From Tsukamurella sputi (GTDB lineage: Bacteria; Actinomycetota; Actinomycetes; Mycobacteriales; Mycobacteriaceae): a stretch of DNA of 64,000 bases. The translations under genes and the position numbers were made by a program. The notes under the pieces are model-generated. The model did not search any database. It had not been told where the DNA came from and saw only the letters and a program-made list of their open reading frames with translations. The stretch covers positions 1-64,000 of the forward strand of contig NZ_VIGV01000015.1 of the NCBI RefSeq assembly GCF_007858445.1, written 5' to 3'. This document shows positions 10,264 to 16,334 of the stretch, piece after piece (position 1 is the first letter of the stretch; each line of letters opens with the position of its first letter).

Positions 10264-10708
10264 CGCTGCACTCCCTTGAATTCCCCTCGTGGGCGTCGGC
10301 GGATTCCTCACCGGGCCTCGTCCTCATCGTGGATGTCGGTCCTTAAGGCGCGCATGTTTCACGCTTGGCGCGGCGTCGCGTCCGCACGACGGGTGATTGA
10401 TCCGTTTCGTGGCCGTCTCGCGCACGCAAAGTCACGCATCTCAGAATACTCAGTTCGACAAAGTTGATTCGCACGCCCTCGGCTGTGCAGCATAACTGTG
10501 CGAGTACGGTAAGTCATCCCGGCGGCCGCGTAAGGCTGCGCGGCGAGGTGGTATTAGTTACATAGGTTGTTCAAGTCGTGGTACAGCGGACCGCCACGAT
10601 CGACGCGCTTCGCCTCGGGTCGTGCGCTGGGCGCGCCGATGGGTAGGCTGGACTCGTTTGCCCCCGGCACACCGGTGGGTCGTTTTCGCGTGAGAGCAGG
10701 CAGGGACT
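10264..10708. promoter_or_regulatory. Divergent intergenic region: PKS promoter and native ettA promoter
   Basis: No gene is supported in this stretch. It separates the minus-strand PKS operon from the plus-strand ettA locus. A TAGGCT hexamer at 10644-10649, about 60 nt before the native ettA GTG at 10709, is a plausible -10 element. A second, very similar sequence (GGGTAGACTGG) precedes the restored ettA at 21432-21442. CAGGGA at 10701 is a weak ribosome binding site for the native start. Confidence 0.5.
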
Positions 10709-10747
10709 GTGGCTGAATTCATTTACACGATGCAGCTCCTCGCTTAG
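10709..10747 (+). pseudogene. Severed native 5' end of ettA
   Basis: GTG at 10709 opens a 12-codon frame that reads (V/M)AEFIYTMQLLA and stops at TAG 10745-10747. The first eight codons match the start of the intact EttA at 21606 (MSEFIYTM), and I recall that mycobacterial EttA begins MAEFIYTMKK. This is therefore the original start of the chromosomal gene, cut after codon 8 by integration of the mobile element. It keeps the native promoter region but can only make a dead-end peptide. Confidence 0.88.
10715..10732 (+). other. attL core of the integrated element
   Basis: GAATTCATTTACACGATG here and GAGTTCATCTACACGATG at 21612-21629 form an 18-bp direct repeat with two mismatches, both at third codon positions. 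The two copies bound the element and lie at the same codons of ettA. The run TACACGATG (9 bp) is identical in both, so strand exchange probably falls within or next to it. Confidence 0.82.
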
Positions 10748-10751
10748 TCCT

Positions 10752-10796
10752 ATCAGCCCGCAGTCCGAACGTCAATAGGCGGGCATTAAACGCCAG
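10752..10796 (+). repeat. Arm-type direct repeat near attL (partner at 21550-21587)
   Basis: Just inside the left end, CCCGCAGTCCGAACG followed by AGGCGG and ATTAA resembles CCCGCAGCCCGCACG, AGGCGG and ATTAA just inside the right end (21550-21587), with small gaps. Direct repeats flanking the core on both sides are the usual arrangement of arm-type integrase sites in attP. That role is inferred. Confidence 0.45.
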
Positions 10797-10862
10797 TTCA
10801 GGACAGTTGTCGGCAAGGCTCGTCTCCTGATTCGACGACGGTTGGCCGCAACCGATCGCAAC

Positions 10863-10900
10863 GGAGGGTAGTAACCAGACAGGAACCGTTACTACACTCC
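10863..10900 (+). promoter_or_regulatory. int promoter with overlapping operator palindrome
   Basis: GGAGGGTAGTAAC (10863-10875) and GTTACTACACTCC (10888-10900) form an inverted repeat with 13-bp arms, one mismatch and a 12-bp spacer. The right arm contains TACACT (10893-10898), a good actinobacterial -10 hexamer ending 7 nt before the integrase ATG. No purine-rich ribosome binding site precedes that ATG, so the transcript is probably leaderless and a repressor at this palindrome would block it directly. Confidence 0.6.
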
Positions 10901-10904
10901 CTCC

Positions 10905-11981
10905 ATGGGTTCAATCAGTCGCACGGAACGCAACGGGAACGTCCGATACGTCGCACGCGTCTCCCTCGCCGGCAAGCAGACAGCCAGGAGCTTCACCACC
11001 GAGCGGGCGGCCAAGGCATGGATTCGAGAGCGGGAAGCCGCGAAGAGCGACCTGACCGGAAGACCTGACCGCGACCCCGTACGAAAAGGTGTGGAATGTC
11101 ACATGGCCGACGCCGCTACGAGCGGTGCGAAGGCCACCCGCAAGCACCTCCTGGAGAATCTTGGGGAGCTGGAGTGGAAGCCCCTCGACACAGTCCGCCC
11201 GGAGGACGTGTCTAGATGGCGAGACACGCTCGTCGCGGGCCGCCCCTGGGCAGACGGAAAGCCACTCGCGAGGACCACCGTCAACACACTGATGTCGATC
11301 CTCTCCACAATCTTCAACGAAGCTGTCTCGAAGGGGCACATTCCCCGGAACCCTGTGAAGGGAGTCCGACGGGTACCGGGTGCGTCGATAACCGTCGAGC
11401 CGCACGAGCTGATCACGGCGGCGGAAGTCCGTGCTGTGGCAGGGGCAGCAGAGGAACCGGTTCGGACGATGATCAGGATGATGGCGCTGACCGGCCTGAG
11501 GCCGGGGGAAGTATGCGGCCTTCGAGTGCGATCAGTTGACCTGGACAAGGGGGTTGTTCGGATCACTGAGCAGGCCGACGGACACTACGGCGAGTGGGGG
11601 TGGAAGGCTCCCAAAACACCGCAGGCTCGGCGGGTGGTGCCGCTGGGGCAGGCAACGATTGAGCTGCTGCGGTCGCGCGTAGAGGACGGGACGGCGGGGG
11701 AGCCGTTGTTCTTGACGGAGCTTGGTCGGATGTACTCGACGCCGCGGCTGGGGGCGTTGTGGCGGCGTGCTGCGAAGAACGCGGGCGTTGAGGGGCACAG
11801 TCTGAAGTCGTTGCGGCACTTCTATGCCAGCGCGTTGATTGAGGCTGGGCGATCGCCGGTGGCTGTGTCGGAGTTGTTGGGGCATTCGTCACCGACGATT
11901 ACGTTGGAAGTGTATTCGCATCTGTGGCCGGGAGAGCATGAGGCTACGAGGGCCGCCGTTGATGCGCTTGACTTGTCGTGA
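10905..11981 (+). CDS. int: Tyrosine-type site-specific integrase
   Basis: A 358-aa phage-type recombinase with an N-terminal arm-binding region (about residues 1-60), a SAM-like core-binding domain (about 65-165) and a catalytic domain. Visible catalytic residues are Arg199 (TGLRPGEV), Arg304 (SLRHFYAS), His327 (LLGHSSPT) and nucleophile Tyr337 (EVYSHLW). The HxxR box has Lys301 in place of the first His. It lies next to attL and reads inward, the normal arrangement for an element that integrates itself. It should catalyse recombination between the element and the 5' end of ettA. Expression appears leaderless and operator-controlled. Confidence 0.95.
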   Translation: MGSISRTERNGNVRYVARVSLAGKQTARSFTTERAAKAWIREREAAKSDLTGRPDRDPVRKGVECHMADAATSGAKATRKHLLENLGELEWKPLDTVRPEDVSRWRDTLVAGRPWADGKPLARTTVNTLMSILSTIFNEAVSKGHIPRNPVKGVRRVPGASITVEPHELITAAEVRAVAGAAEEPVRTMIRMMALTGLRPGEVCGLRVRSVDLDKGVVRITEQADGHYGEWGWKAPKTPQARRVVPLGQATIELLRSRVEDGTAGEPLFLTELGRMYSTPRLGALWRRAAKNAGVEGHSLKSLRHFYASALIEAGRSPVAVSELLGHSSPTITLEVYSHLWPGEHEATRAAVDALDLS

Positions 11982-12045
11982 CCGCGTGAGACTATTCGCC
12001 TAGTGTGAAAGAGCTCTTACGTGAGAGTCTTTCCAAGCGAATCGC

Positions 12046-12187
12046 TGACACACATGTGTCACCTGAGCGAGCGCCGTGCCCCAGGCTGAGCGAGATGCAG
12101 GTGCGGATCTTTCCGCACCACCCTGGAGAGGATCGGACCTGGCTCAAACTGAGCCACCTGAAACAGGTGGACAAAATTGTCCACCTG
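12046..12187. repeat. Cluster of five inverted repeats downstream of int
   Basis: Within 142 bp lie TGACACA-CA-TGTGTCA (12046-12061), GGTGCGG-N6-CCGCACC (12100-12119), GGCTCA-AAC-TGAGCC (12141-12155), CCACCTG-AAA-CAGGTGG (12154-12170) and an 11-bp-arm repeat CAGGTGGACAA / TTGTCCACCTG (12164-12187, 2-bp spacer). The last two share the CAGGTGG arm. A related motif, TGACAATTTTGTCC, recurs at 12299-12312. The density suggests protein-binding sites or a folded RNA. Confidence 0.65.
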
Positions 12188-12300
12188 TGCTCGGGCAGGA
12201 CGGCAAGACATACACCAAGCCGAAACTCCCACCAGGGTTCACCACCGACGACCTGGAAGAGCTGAACAGTTCACGGAGGGGTGGAAAGATTGTCGCCTGA
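12076..12300 (+). pseudogene. Possible remnant reading frame between int and xis
   Basis: A frame from a GTG without a ribosome binding site ends in a segment containing GQDGKTYTKPKLPPGF. In style this resembles the linker after the DNA-binding part of actinobacterial ParB-like or phage HTH proteins. No upstream domain is present, and the frame is crossed by the inverted-repeat cluster. It may be the tail of a decayed regulator or simply non-coding. The 548-bp stretch 11982-12529 holds no gene I can support better than this. Confidence 0.2.
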
Positions 12301-12312
12301 CAATTTTGTCCG
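12290..12312 (+). promoter_or_regulatory. Overlapping GACAA/TTGTC inverted repeats
   Basis: ATTGTC-GCCT-GACAAT (12290-12305) overlaps GACAA-TT-TTGTC (12300-12311). The same half-sites occur in the 11-bp-arm repeat at 12164-12187. Two or three copies of one half-site upstream of the excisionase-like gene suggest an operator. The binding protein is unknown. Confidence 0.4.
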
Positions 12313-12417
12313 CACGCCGTTAGCCGGTCTCAGCCCGATACCCGCCGCCTGGAGCAGTCAGCGTCGGCGTGTCGCACCCACGGCGTGTCCTGCGGTTTCC
12401 TCGCTCCGTATAGGCGT

Positions 12418-12455
12418 GTTCGCGAACGTAACAGTCCGCAAAACGTTGTGCGGAC
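12418..12455 (+). promoter_or_regulatory. Palindromes upstream of first xis-like gene
   Basis: GTTCGCGAAC (12418-12427) is a perfect 10-bp palindrome. GTCCGCA (12434-12440) and TGCGGAC (12449-12455) form an inverted repeat with an 8-bp spacer. They lie 75-110 bp before the start of the excisionase-like gene at 12530 and may be its operator region. Confidence 0.4.
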
Positions 12456-12529
12456 GGCTGGAGGGCGTAGCTGGGTATAGCGTTCTCCTCATCGGCAGTT
12501 GAGCCGAGTTGAGCACAAGGGGAACAGCT

Positions 12530-12697
12530 TTGGAGTTCTTGACGACGGAGCAGGTGGCTGGTCGTTGGCAGGTCAATCCTGCGACCGTTCTCGGCATGGC
12601 GAAGGCGGGGCGCATCCCGTGTGTGAAGATCGGGCGGGCGTATCGGTATCCGTTTGAGGGGCTTCGGCGGTGGGAGACGGCCCATCTGCTGAGGTGA
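12530..12697 (+). CDS. Excisionase-like MerR-type helix-turn-helix protein
   Basis: A 55-aa protein starting at TTG 12530, with AAGGGG 7 nt upstream; an in-frame TTG at 12509 would add seven residues but lacks a binding site. Almost the whole protein is one winged-helix DNA-binding domain of the excisionase/HTH_17 kind: LTTEQVAGRWQVNPATVLGM, then the wing IPCVKIGRAYRYP. Such proteins bend DNA at att sites or act as small repressors. Its place after the integrase fits a recombination directionality factor. A second protein of the same type lies at 13013, so one may be Xis and the other a regulator. Confidence 0.78.
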   Translation: MEFLTTEQVAGRWQVNPATVLGMAKAGRIPCVKIGRAYRYPFEGLRRWETAHLLR

Positions 12698-12759
12698 TCG
12701 ACCAGGTGACCGAGGTATCAGACGTTGGCGGATTCTGCCCCATGGCGACAGAAGAAGAG

Positions 12760-12779
12760 GTCGGAGACGCGTCTCCGAC
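12760..12779 (+). promoter_or_regulatory. Perfect 20-bp palindrome, operator-like (copy 1)
   Basis: GTCGGAGACGCGTCTCCGAC is a perfect palindrome in the 315-bp gene-free stretch between the two HTH genes (12698-13012). The second palindrome begins exactly 120 bp downstream and shares its outer GTCG/CGAC and central ACGCGT, differing only in three bases of each arm. An AAACTC-AAAC-GAGTTT hairpin (12800-12815) lies between them. Confidence 0.7.
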
Positions 12780-12879
12780 TTTCTCTTCCTGGAGGGAGAA
12801 AACTCAAACGAGTTTCTTTCCAATACGCATGTCCTGCAGCTTGGCGAACGACTTGACCAGCTCTCTCCAGGACGTAAAG

Positions 12880-12899
12880 GTCGTGCACGCGTGCACGAC
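12880..12899 (+). promoter_or_regulatory. Perfect 20-bp palindrome, operator-like (copy 2)
   Basis: GTCGTGCACGCGTGCACGAC is a perfect palindrome starting 120 bp after the first. Outer tetramers, central hexamer and immediate flanks (G before, T after) are the same in both copies. Two identical half-site frames spaced by a near-integral number of helical turns suggest cooperative binding by a dimeric protein. Confidence 0.7.
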
Positions 12900-13012
12900 T
12901 CGTATGGAAGCTGTTGCCATACTGGTCAATTCGACAAATTGTGGGCTTGACGGGCCGCCGCCGGGCCTGCATGCTGACGGGGATCGTGGCCGTAGCAGAG
13001 CAGGGGGCGTGC

Positions 13013-13201
13013 ATGGATCGGTACCTGACGACGCGGGAGGTCTGCGCACTCACCGGGTATCACGAGAAGACCATTCACAACGCCGCGAGGCAGTACAAGG
13101 CCACCCGCGGACGCAAGGGGCTCAAGTCCTGCCGGCAGGGGCGTCACGGCGACTACCGCTACCTGGAGTCAGACGTGCACGCCTGGATGCAGGGGCGATA
13201 G
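13013..13201 (+). CDS. Second excisionase-like helix-turn-helix protein
   Basis: A 62-aa protein starting at ATG 13013, preceded by CAGGGGGCGTGC. It contains YLTTREVCALTGYHEKTIHN, a typical excisionase/MerR-type recognition unit, followed by the wing (RQGRHGDYRYLESDVHAWM). It is similar in fold, though not close in sequence, to the protein at 12530. It follows the paired 20-bp palindromes and may bind them. It is a candidate recombination directionality factor or repressor of the element. Confidence 0.78.
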   Translation: MDRYLTTREVCALTGYHEKTIHNAARQYKATRGRKGLKSCRQGRHGDYRYLESDVHAWMQGR

Positions 13202-13219
13202 CCGTATCGCGTCCTCGGA

Positions 13220-13247
13220 GTTCGGAAAATGGTTCCGACTTCCGAAC
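13220..13247 (+). repeat. Inverted repeat after second xis-like gene
   Basis: GTTCGGAA (13220-13227) and TTCCGAAC (13240-13247) are perfect 8-bp arms with a 12-bp spacer that holds a further TTCCGA. It lies between the HTH gene and the convergent minus-strand gene. No T-run follows, so a binding site is as likely as a terminator. Confidence 0.45.
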
Positions 13248-13330
13248 GCAAGAGCAGAGGCGCAACGCCACGCGGCTTCGCGAGATCGATGACGTGGTCT
13301 GGTACGGGCCGCGATTCGTGACGGGACGGT

Positions 13331-13861
13331 CTACTTGAGTCGGCGGTTCAGCTCAGCGGATCGTTGTGTCGTGAGGGCGATGGCGGCATCCACGGTGACG
13401 TCGCTAGTAGCCTCGGCCACGTCGGTGCCGGTCTTGCTCGGCGGGAACTCCGGGTTCTGGCCGAGTCGCCACAGGACACGCACGGTGGCAGTCGGTTCGA
13501 GATCGAGGGGGTTAGTCGTCGGGCTATCGATCGCAGGCCACAGACGTACGGTTCCGCCGCTCGATTCAGAGTGAACGATGCATCGCCACTCGCCTCCGTT
13601 GTCGATGTAGGCGTTCGGCGCATGACGTGAGCTAAGGCGGTTCAGTAGGTCTGCCACCGTGATCTCGGGGTCTGATTCCGCCGTCCATGCTATGCAGTCG
13701 TCAAGTTCTGCGATGTCCAGGCGGGTGAGGACTTGTTCCCTATCGCGCTCTATGAGGGCGTCGATGAGATCGCTTGTCGTGGTCGGTTTCGACGTCCGTC
13801 TTTTAGCTCGGTGTAGTACAAGTCGGGCGGCTTGGTCGAAGTCGTCGTCGGAGATGTGCAT
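13331..13861 (-). CDS. Hypothetical element protein, 176 aa
   Basis: The minus-strand frame starts with ATG at 13861 and has plausible composition throughout. The N-terminal half is helical and charged (SDLIDALIERDREQVLTRLD). The C-terminal half is more beta-rich with Trp and Pro (ATVRVLWRLGQNPEFPP). No signal peptide, membrane segment or known motif is visible. It lies 42 nt downstream of the frameshifted gene at 13904-14237, probably in the same transcript, and is divergent from the replication operon. Accessory or defence functions are common at this position in satellites, but nothing in the sequence proves one. Confidence 0.6.
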   Translation of the reverse strand: MHISDDDFDQAARLVLHRAKRRTSKPTTTSDLIDALIERDREQVLTRLDIAELDDCIAWTAESDPEITVADLLNRLSSRHAPNAYIDNGGEWRCIVHSESSGGTVRLWPAIDSPTTNPLDLEPTATVRVLWRLGQNPEFPPSKTGTDVAEATSDVTVDAAIALTTQRSAELNRRLK

Positions 13862-13903
13862 GGCTCAGTGTGCGCCGAATCAGCCGCACCTCGTGGGGAT
13901 TCG

Positions 13904-14237
13904 CTACTTCTCGTCGGTGTCCTCGTCGCTGTGTTCGTCATTCTCGGGGCTGCTGTCAGCAGGTTCGGGAGCAGAGGTCAGTGCGGCGAGAAGGTTCTTG
14001 ATGACGGTGCCGGCATCCCCCGGTGAGTACCAAATCGTGGTTGGCGTCCCCGAGGAGTCCTCGGAGCTTGTCGGCGTCGATACCGAGCTTCTCGGCGTGC
14101 TCGTCATCGTCGGCGATCGCTTGGTAGACGACCGCTTGGAGGTCGGAGCGTGCGACGTCAGGATTCTTCTTAGCTTTGGTAGCGATTTCGCTGAGCGTGG
14201 CCTTGAGGTCGACGGGCGCACTGTTGTCATCGGGCAT
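13904..14237 (-). pseudogene. Small acidic protein gene split by a +1 frameshift at a G5 tract
   Basis: The start codon frame from ATG 14237 reads a helical protein (DLKATLSEIATKAKKNPDVA, then LGIDADKLRGLLGDANHDLV) and then loses sense. The natural continuation, DAGTVIKNLLAALTSAPEP and an acidic tail, is in the +1 frame and stops at 13904. The switch coincides with a run of five G on the coding strand (C5 at 14017-14021 on plus). With four G the gene would be one 110-aa frame. This may be a real indel, a sequencing error or a programmed shift. The function is unknown. Confidence 0.6.
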
Positions 14238-14331
14238 GCACAACACCATATGCAGGCTGGTTGACGCCTGCAACCGCACGCGCTGTTGCTATTCAATAGC
14301 TCTTACAGTCGACCGTGTTATGCTAGTAGGG

Positions 14332-14383
14332 ATACGGTTTAACAACCGTATTCTCTCGTGGCCTCGTGAACACACCGAGGCCA
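14332..14383 (+). promoter_or_regulatory. Operator-like repeat and attenuator-like hairpin before the replication operon
   Basis: ATACGGTT-TAAC-AACCGTAT (14332-14351) is a perfect inverted repeat just after a promoter-like TTACAG...TATGCT (about 14303-14323). TGGCCTCG (14359-14366) and CGAGGCCA (14376-14383) form an 8-bp stem followed by TTTCCAATTTT, resembling a terminator inside the leader. The leader ends at the ATG of the 14460 gene. Confidence 0.55.
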
Positions 14384-14459
14384 TTTCCAATTTTGCGGGG
14401 TCGCAGGCGAACCAGGTTGCGGCCCTCTCGCGATTTCCCAGAGGCCAAGAAAGGTCGCC

Positions 14460-14666
14460 ATGTCTACATTCATGCCCATATTCCGAAGCGCGCCCGAGCC
14501 GGCAAAATTGACCCGTCATCAGGTGGCCGTCACCGTCGAACAGTCGGACGACTTCATGCGCAAGCTTGCTCGCATCCTCGGAGCGCAGCAATACGTTCCC
14601 GCGGCTGACTTCGTGTTCACGACCGTGTTCGACCGAGTTGAGGCGGCGGAAGTGGATCGTGGCTGA
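14460..14666 (+). CDS. Small protein preceding the initiator gene, 68 aa
   Basis: ATG 14460 is preceded by AAGAAAGGTCGCC, a good ribosome binding site. The 68-aa product (MSTFMPIFRSAPEPAKLT at the start, then a helical segment QSDDFMRKLARILG) has no recognisable domain. Its stop codon overlaps the GTG of the initiator gene by 8 nt, so it is the first gene of the replication operon and probably coupled to it. It could be a copy-control or loader protein. Only position supports this. Confidence 0.7.
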   Translation: MSTFMPIFRSAPEPAKLTRHQVAVTVEQSDDFMRKLARILGAQQYVPAADFVFTTVFDRVEAAEVDRG

Positions 14667-15474
14667 GACAACCAAGTTCGACTTCATGCGCGAAGTGGTC
14701 GCCTGCGGCCTCGGGGGCGACAACAGGTGGCGAGTACTTGTTGCTGCGTGGAATCACGCCCGCGCAGACGGCGGCGGGATACGAGCATCGATACCGACGC
14801 TCGCAGCCGAGACCGGCATTGCCGAGCGTCACGTTCGGGCGCACCTGAAGTTCGCCTGCGACGCGGGTCTTCTCGTGATGCAACGCAAGGGTGCGGCGGG
14901 GCGCGCAAGCGAGTATCACCTCGGCTCCGTTGATGCGGGGCGGATTGCTTTGGCGGTCAAGCAGAATGCTCGCCGTGGGCCGAAAGGGGACACCACCGTG
15001 TCCGGACACCGCCGTGTCCAAGTAGAGGACACCACCGTGTCCACTACCCCGGACACCACCGTGTCCTCCAAAGCGCACACACCCGTGTCCGGTAATGCGC
15101 ACACACCCGTGTCCCCCCAATATGTTCTTAATAGCCCGGAGGAAGCTATTAAGAAGAATCATGAAGAAGAACCGGCGTCGGCCCCCGTGGCTTCGCCGGG
15201 GCCACGCCCAACGCGCGGGGTGATGCCGATCGATGAATGGTCGCTTCCTGCCGAAGCCCCCGCCCGCGTTCGCGGCGTGCACATCGAGCGTTTCGTAGAG
15301 GCGGTGACCCGTCGCGGCAAGTTCGTACCCTCGCCCCTGGACTGGGACGGGGCTTTCTGGGACTTGATCGATGTCGTGGAGCGCCACGGCCTGGCCCATG
15401 ACCTCCCTCTATCCAACGAGCCTCTGGAGCACTTGGTGCGCCTCGCTTACGTCTGCCTGAAAGGAAACCACTAG
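14659..15474 (+). CDS. Winged-helix replication initiator-like protein with internal origin
   Basis: GTG 14659 overlaps the previous stop. The 271-aa protein has an N-terminal winged-helix DNA-binding domain (about residues 15-100: IRASIPTLAAETGIAERHVR, then LLVMQRKG and the wing). A repetitive linker follows (about 110-152, units DTTVS and AHTPVS), then a C-terminal helical domain (about 190-271) with Trp-rich LDWDGAFWDLI. The linker codons are the six iterons described separately, next to an AT-rich inverted repeat, so the gene probably contains its own origin of replication as lambda O does. Assignment as initiator rests on this architecture and on operon position. A transcription factor is the alternative. 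Confidence 0.72.
   Translation: MAETTKFDFMREVVACGLGGDNRWRVLVAAWNHARADGGGIRASIPTLAAETGIAERHVRAHLKFACDAGLLVMQRKGAAGRASEYHLGSVDAGRIALAVKQNARRGPKGDTTVSGHRRVQVEDTTVSTTPDTTVSSKAHTPVSGNAHTPVSPQYVLNSPEEAIKKNHEEEPASAPVASPGPRPTRGVMPIDEWSLPAEAPARVRGVHIERFVEAVTRRGKFVPSPLDWDGAFWDLIDVVERHGLAHDLPLSNEPLEHLVRLAYVCLKGNH
14988..15114 (+). other. Candidate origin: six 16-bp iterons inside the initiator gene
   Basis: Four copies of GGACACC(A/G)CCGTGTCC start at 14988, 15004, 15027 and 15051; two of GCACACACCCGTGTCC start at 15075 and 15099. The first four are themselves inverted repeats (GGACAC/GTGTCC). The last four start-to-start distances are 24, 24 and 24 bp after one of 23. They are followed directly by an AT-rich tract. 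Iterons plus AT-rich DNA within an initiator gene is the classical form of a theta origin. Confidence 0.7.
15125..15155 (+). repeat. AT-rich inverted repeat next to the iterons
   Basis: TTCTTAATAGC (15125-15135) and GCTATTAAGAA (15145-15155) are perfect 11-bp arms with a 9-bp spacer. The surrounding 15118-15175 is the most AT-rich part of the initiator gene, fitting a DNA-unwinding element. Confidence 0.65.
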
Positions 15475-15642
15475 ATGCCGACCGTCGATATTGCGACCCC
15501 TGGCCTGACCGCGATCCGAGTCCGTCTCACCGATACGAATGTGTATGTCCAGCAGGGAACGTCATCGGTACGTATGAGCCGAGACGAAGCGCAGCAGTTG
15601 ACTAGAATCATCTTAGAAGGCCATTCCCGCCCCTTCGCGTAA
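15475..15642 (+). CDS. Tiny beta-alpha protein, 55 aa
   Basis: ATG 15475 directly follows the initiator stop and is preceded by GAAAGGAAACC. The 55-aa product reads as two or three short strands (TAIRVRLTDTNVYVQQG) followed by one amphipathic helix (SRDEAQQLTRIILEG). The same strand-strand-helix plan recurs at 15977, 17289, 17497 (twice) and 17790, so it appears to belong to an expanded small family of the element. No function is known to me. Confidence 0.6.
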   Translation: MPTVDIATPGLTAIRVRLTDTNVYVQQGTSSVRMSRDEAQQLTRIILEGHSRPFA

Positions 15643-15746
15643 ACGCACAGGCGCAAACATACGCCGCCCACGCAATCACCTCAAACCGAACCCCGAGGCC
15701 GTCAGAATCCATCCTGGCGGCCTTACTGCTACCCGAAAGAAGAACA
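15643..15746 (+). other. Spacer before second part of the small-gene operon
   Basis: A gap of 104 bp, the longest in the operon. No clear hairpin or promoter is visible. Transcription probably continues through it. Confidence 0.3.
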
Positions 15747-15980
15747 ATGAGCATTGATCATCCACGCACGCTGAGCAGTTTCCATTTGCTCGACGTGCTC
15801 GCCGAAGCCGATCAGCCGGTGACCAAAACCGTATTGCAGTCCGCGACGGGACTCTCTGCCGCCACCGTCGACCAGGCAACGACAATGTTCGTGCGACTCG
15901 GGTTCGTCCGACGCCCATTCCGGGGGCGATACGTAATCACCGAGGCCGGACGGGCACACCTCACGGAGCTAGCCCAGTGA
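15747..15980 (+). CDS. Small winged-helix DNA-binding protein, 77 aa
   Basis: ATG 15747 follows a GAAAGAAGAACA stretch. The product is a single winged helix: helix 1 FHLLDVLAEADQPVT, helices 2-3 KTVLQSATGLSAATVDQATT, wing VRRPFRGRYVITEAG. The layout resembles MarR/PadR-like minimal domains. Its stop overlaps the next start (GTGA at 15977-15980). It may regulate the small-gene operon. The 73-aa protein at 16113 appears to be a diverged relative. Confidence 0.7.
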   Translation: MSIDHPRTLSSFHLLDVLAEADQPVTKTVLQSATGLSAATVDQATTMFVRLGFVRRPFRGRYVITEAGRAHLTELAQ

Positions 15981-16120
15981 CAGCCGCAATCACCATCACC
16001 CGCCTTGACCGCCATCGCTTAAACATCAGCCAGGGACACAACAGGATCATCGTGGACCACGCTGAGGCCATCGAGGTTGCCGACGCCCTCGTCGATCTCG
16101 CAGAGGCCGCTAATGACTGA
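15977..16120 (+). CDS. Tiny beta-alpha protein, 47 aa
   Basis: GTG 15977 overlaps the upstream stop, and its own TGA overlaps the next ATG at 16113 by 8 nt. The 47-aa sequence has strands (ITITRLDRHRLNISQGHNRI) followed by a helix (EAIEVADALVDLAEAAND), the same plan as the 15475 protein. Overlaps at both ends and conserved architecture argue that this very short frame is real. Confidence 0.58.
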   Translation: MTAAITITRLDRHRLNISQGHNRIIVDHAEAIEVADALVDLAEAAND

Positions 16121-16334
16121 ACGCCGCGATCACTGCCGAGAACTCATCCCGCTCATCGCGATCCGACCAGAACACCTCGACGTGCTCGCCGCGCAACTCG
16201 GCATCTCGGAGATCACCACGGCAACGGCCCTTGGATGGCTCCGCATGCGCAACCTCGTGGTGCACACAGACTTTGGCTATATCGCCACTCCAGCCGGTAT
16301 CGCTTGGCACCAAAACGAAGGCCTGACACGATGA
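16113..16334 (+). CDS. Small winged-helix-like protein, 73 aa
   Basis: ATG 16113 overlaps the upstream stop by 8 nt; the stop overlaps the next start (ATGA, 16331-16334). The sequence contains a helix-turn-helix-like part (EHLDVLAAQLGISEITTATA) and a wing-like C-terminus (LVVHTDFGYIATPAGIAWH). It parallels the 77-aa protein at 15747 in size and plan. It is probably a DNA-binding regulator whose target is unknown. Confidence 0.6.
   Translation: MTERRDHCRELIPLIAIRPEHLDVLAAQLGISEITTATALGWLRMRNLVVHTDFGYIATPAGIAWHQNEGLTR

Noticed and set aside
10709-10747. Regulatory leader peptide of int
   Set aside because: The first eight codons match EttA exactly in position and sequence, so it is better explained as the severed ettA start.
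11992-12174. Minus-strand peptide containing WCGKIRTC, possible sign of a tRNA
   Set aside because: Peptides of this style often come from frames over tRNA genes, but no T-loop (GTTCRANNC) or cloverleaf can be drawn here; inverted repeats explain the symmetry.
12320-12823. Minus-strand frame of 167 codons across the first xis-like gene
   Set aside because: It runs antisense to a clear excisionase-type gene, is Arg/Pro/Ser-rich and has no motif.
12670-13338. Plus-strand frame of 222 codons over the second xis-like gene
   Set aside because: It overlaps the 62-aa excisionase-like protein, which has a ribosome binding site and a clear HTH, and crosses two 20-bp palindromes.
14988-15114. CRISPR array
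   Set aside because: The repeats are 16 bp, spaced by 0-8 bp, lie inside a reading frame and have no cas genes nearby; they fit iterons.
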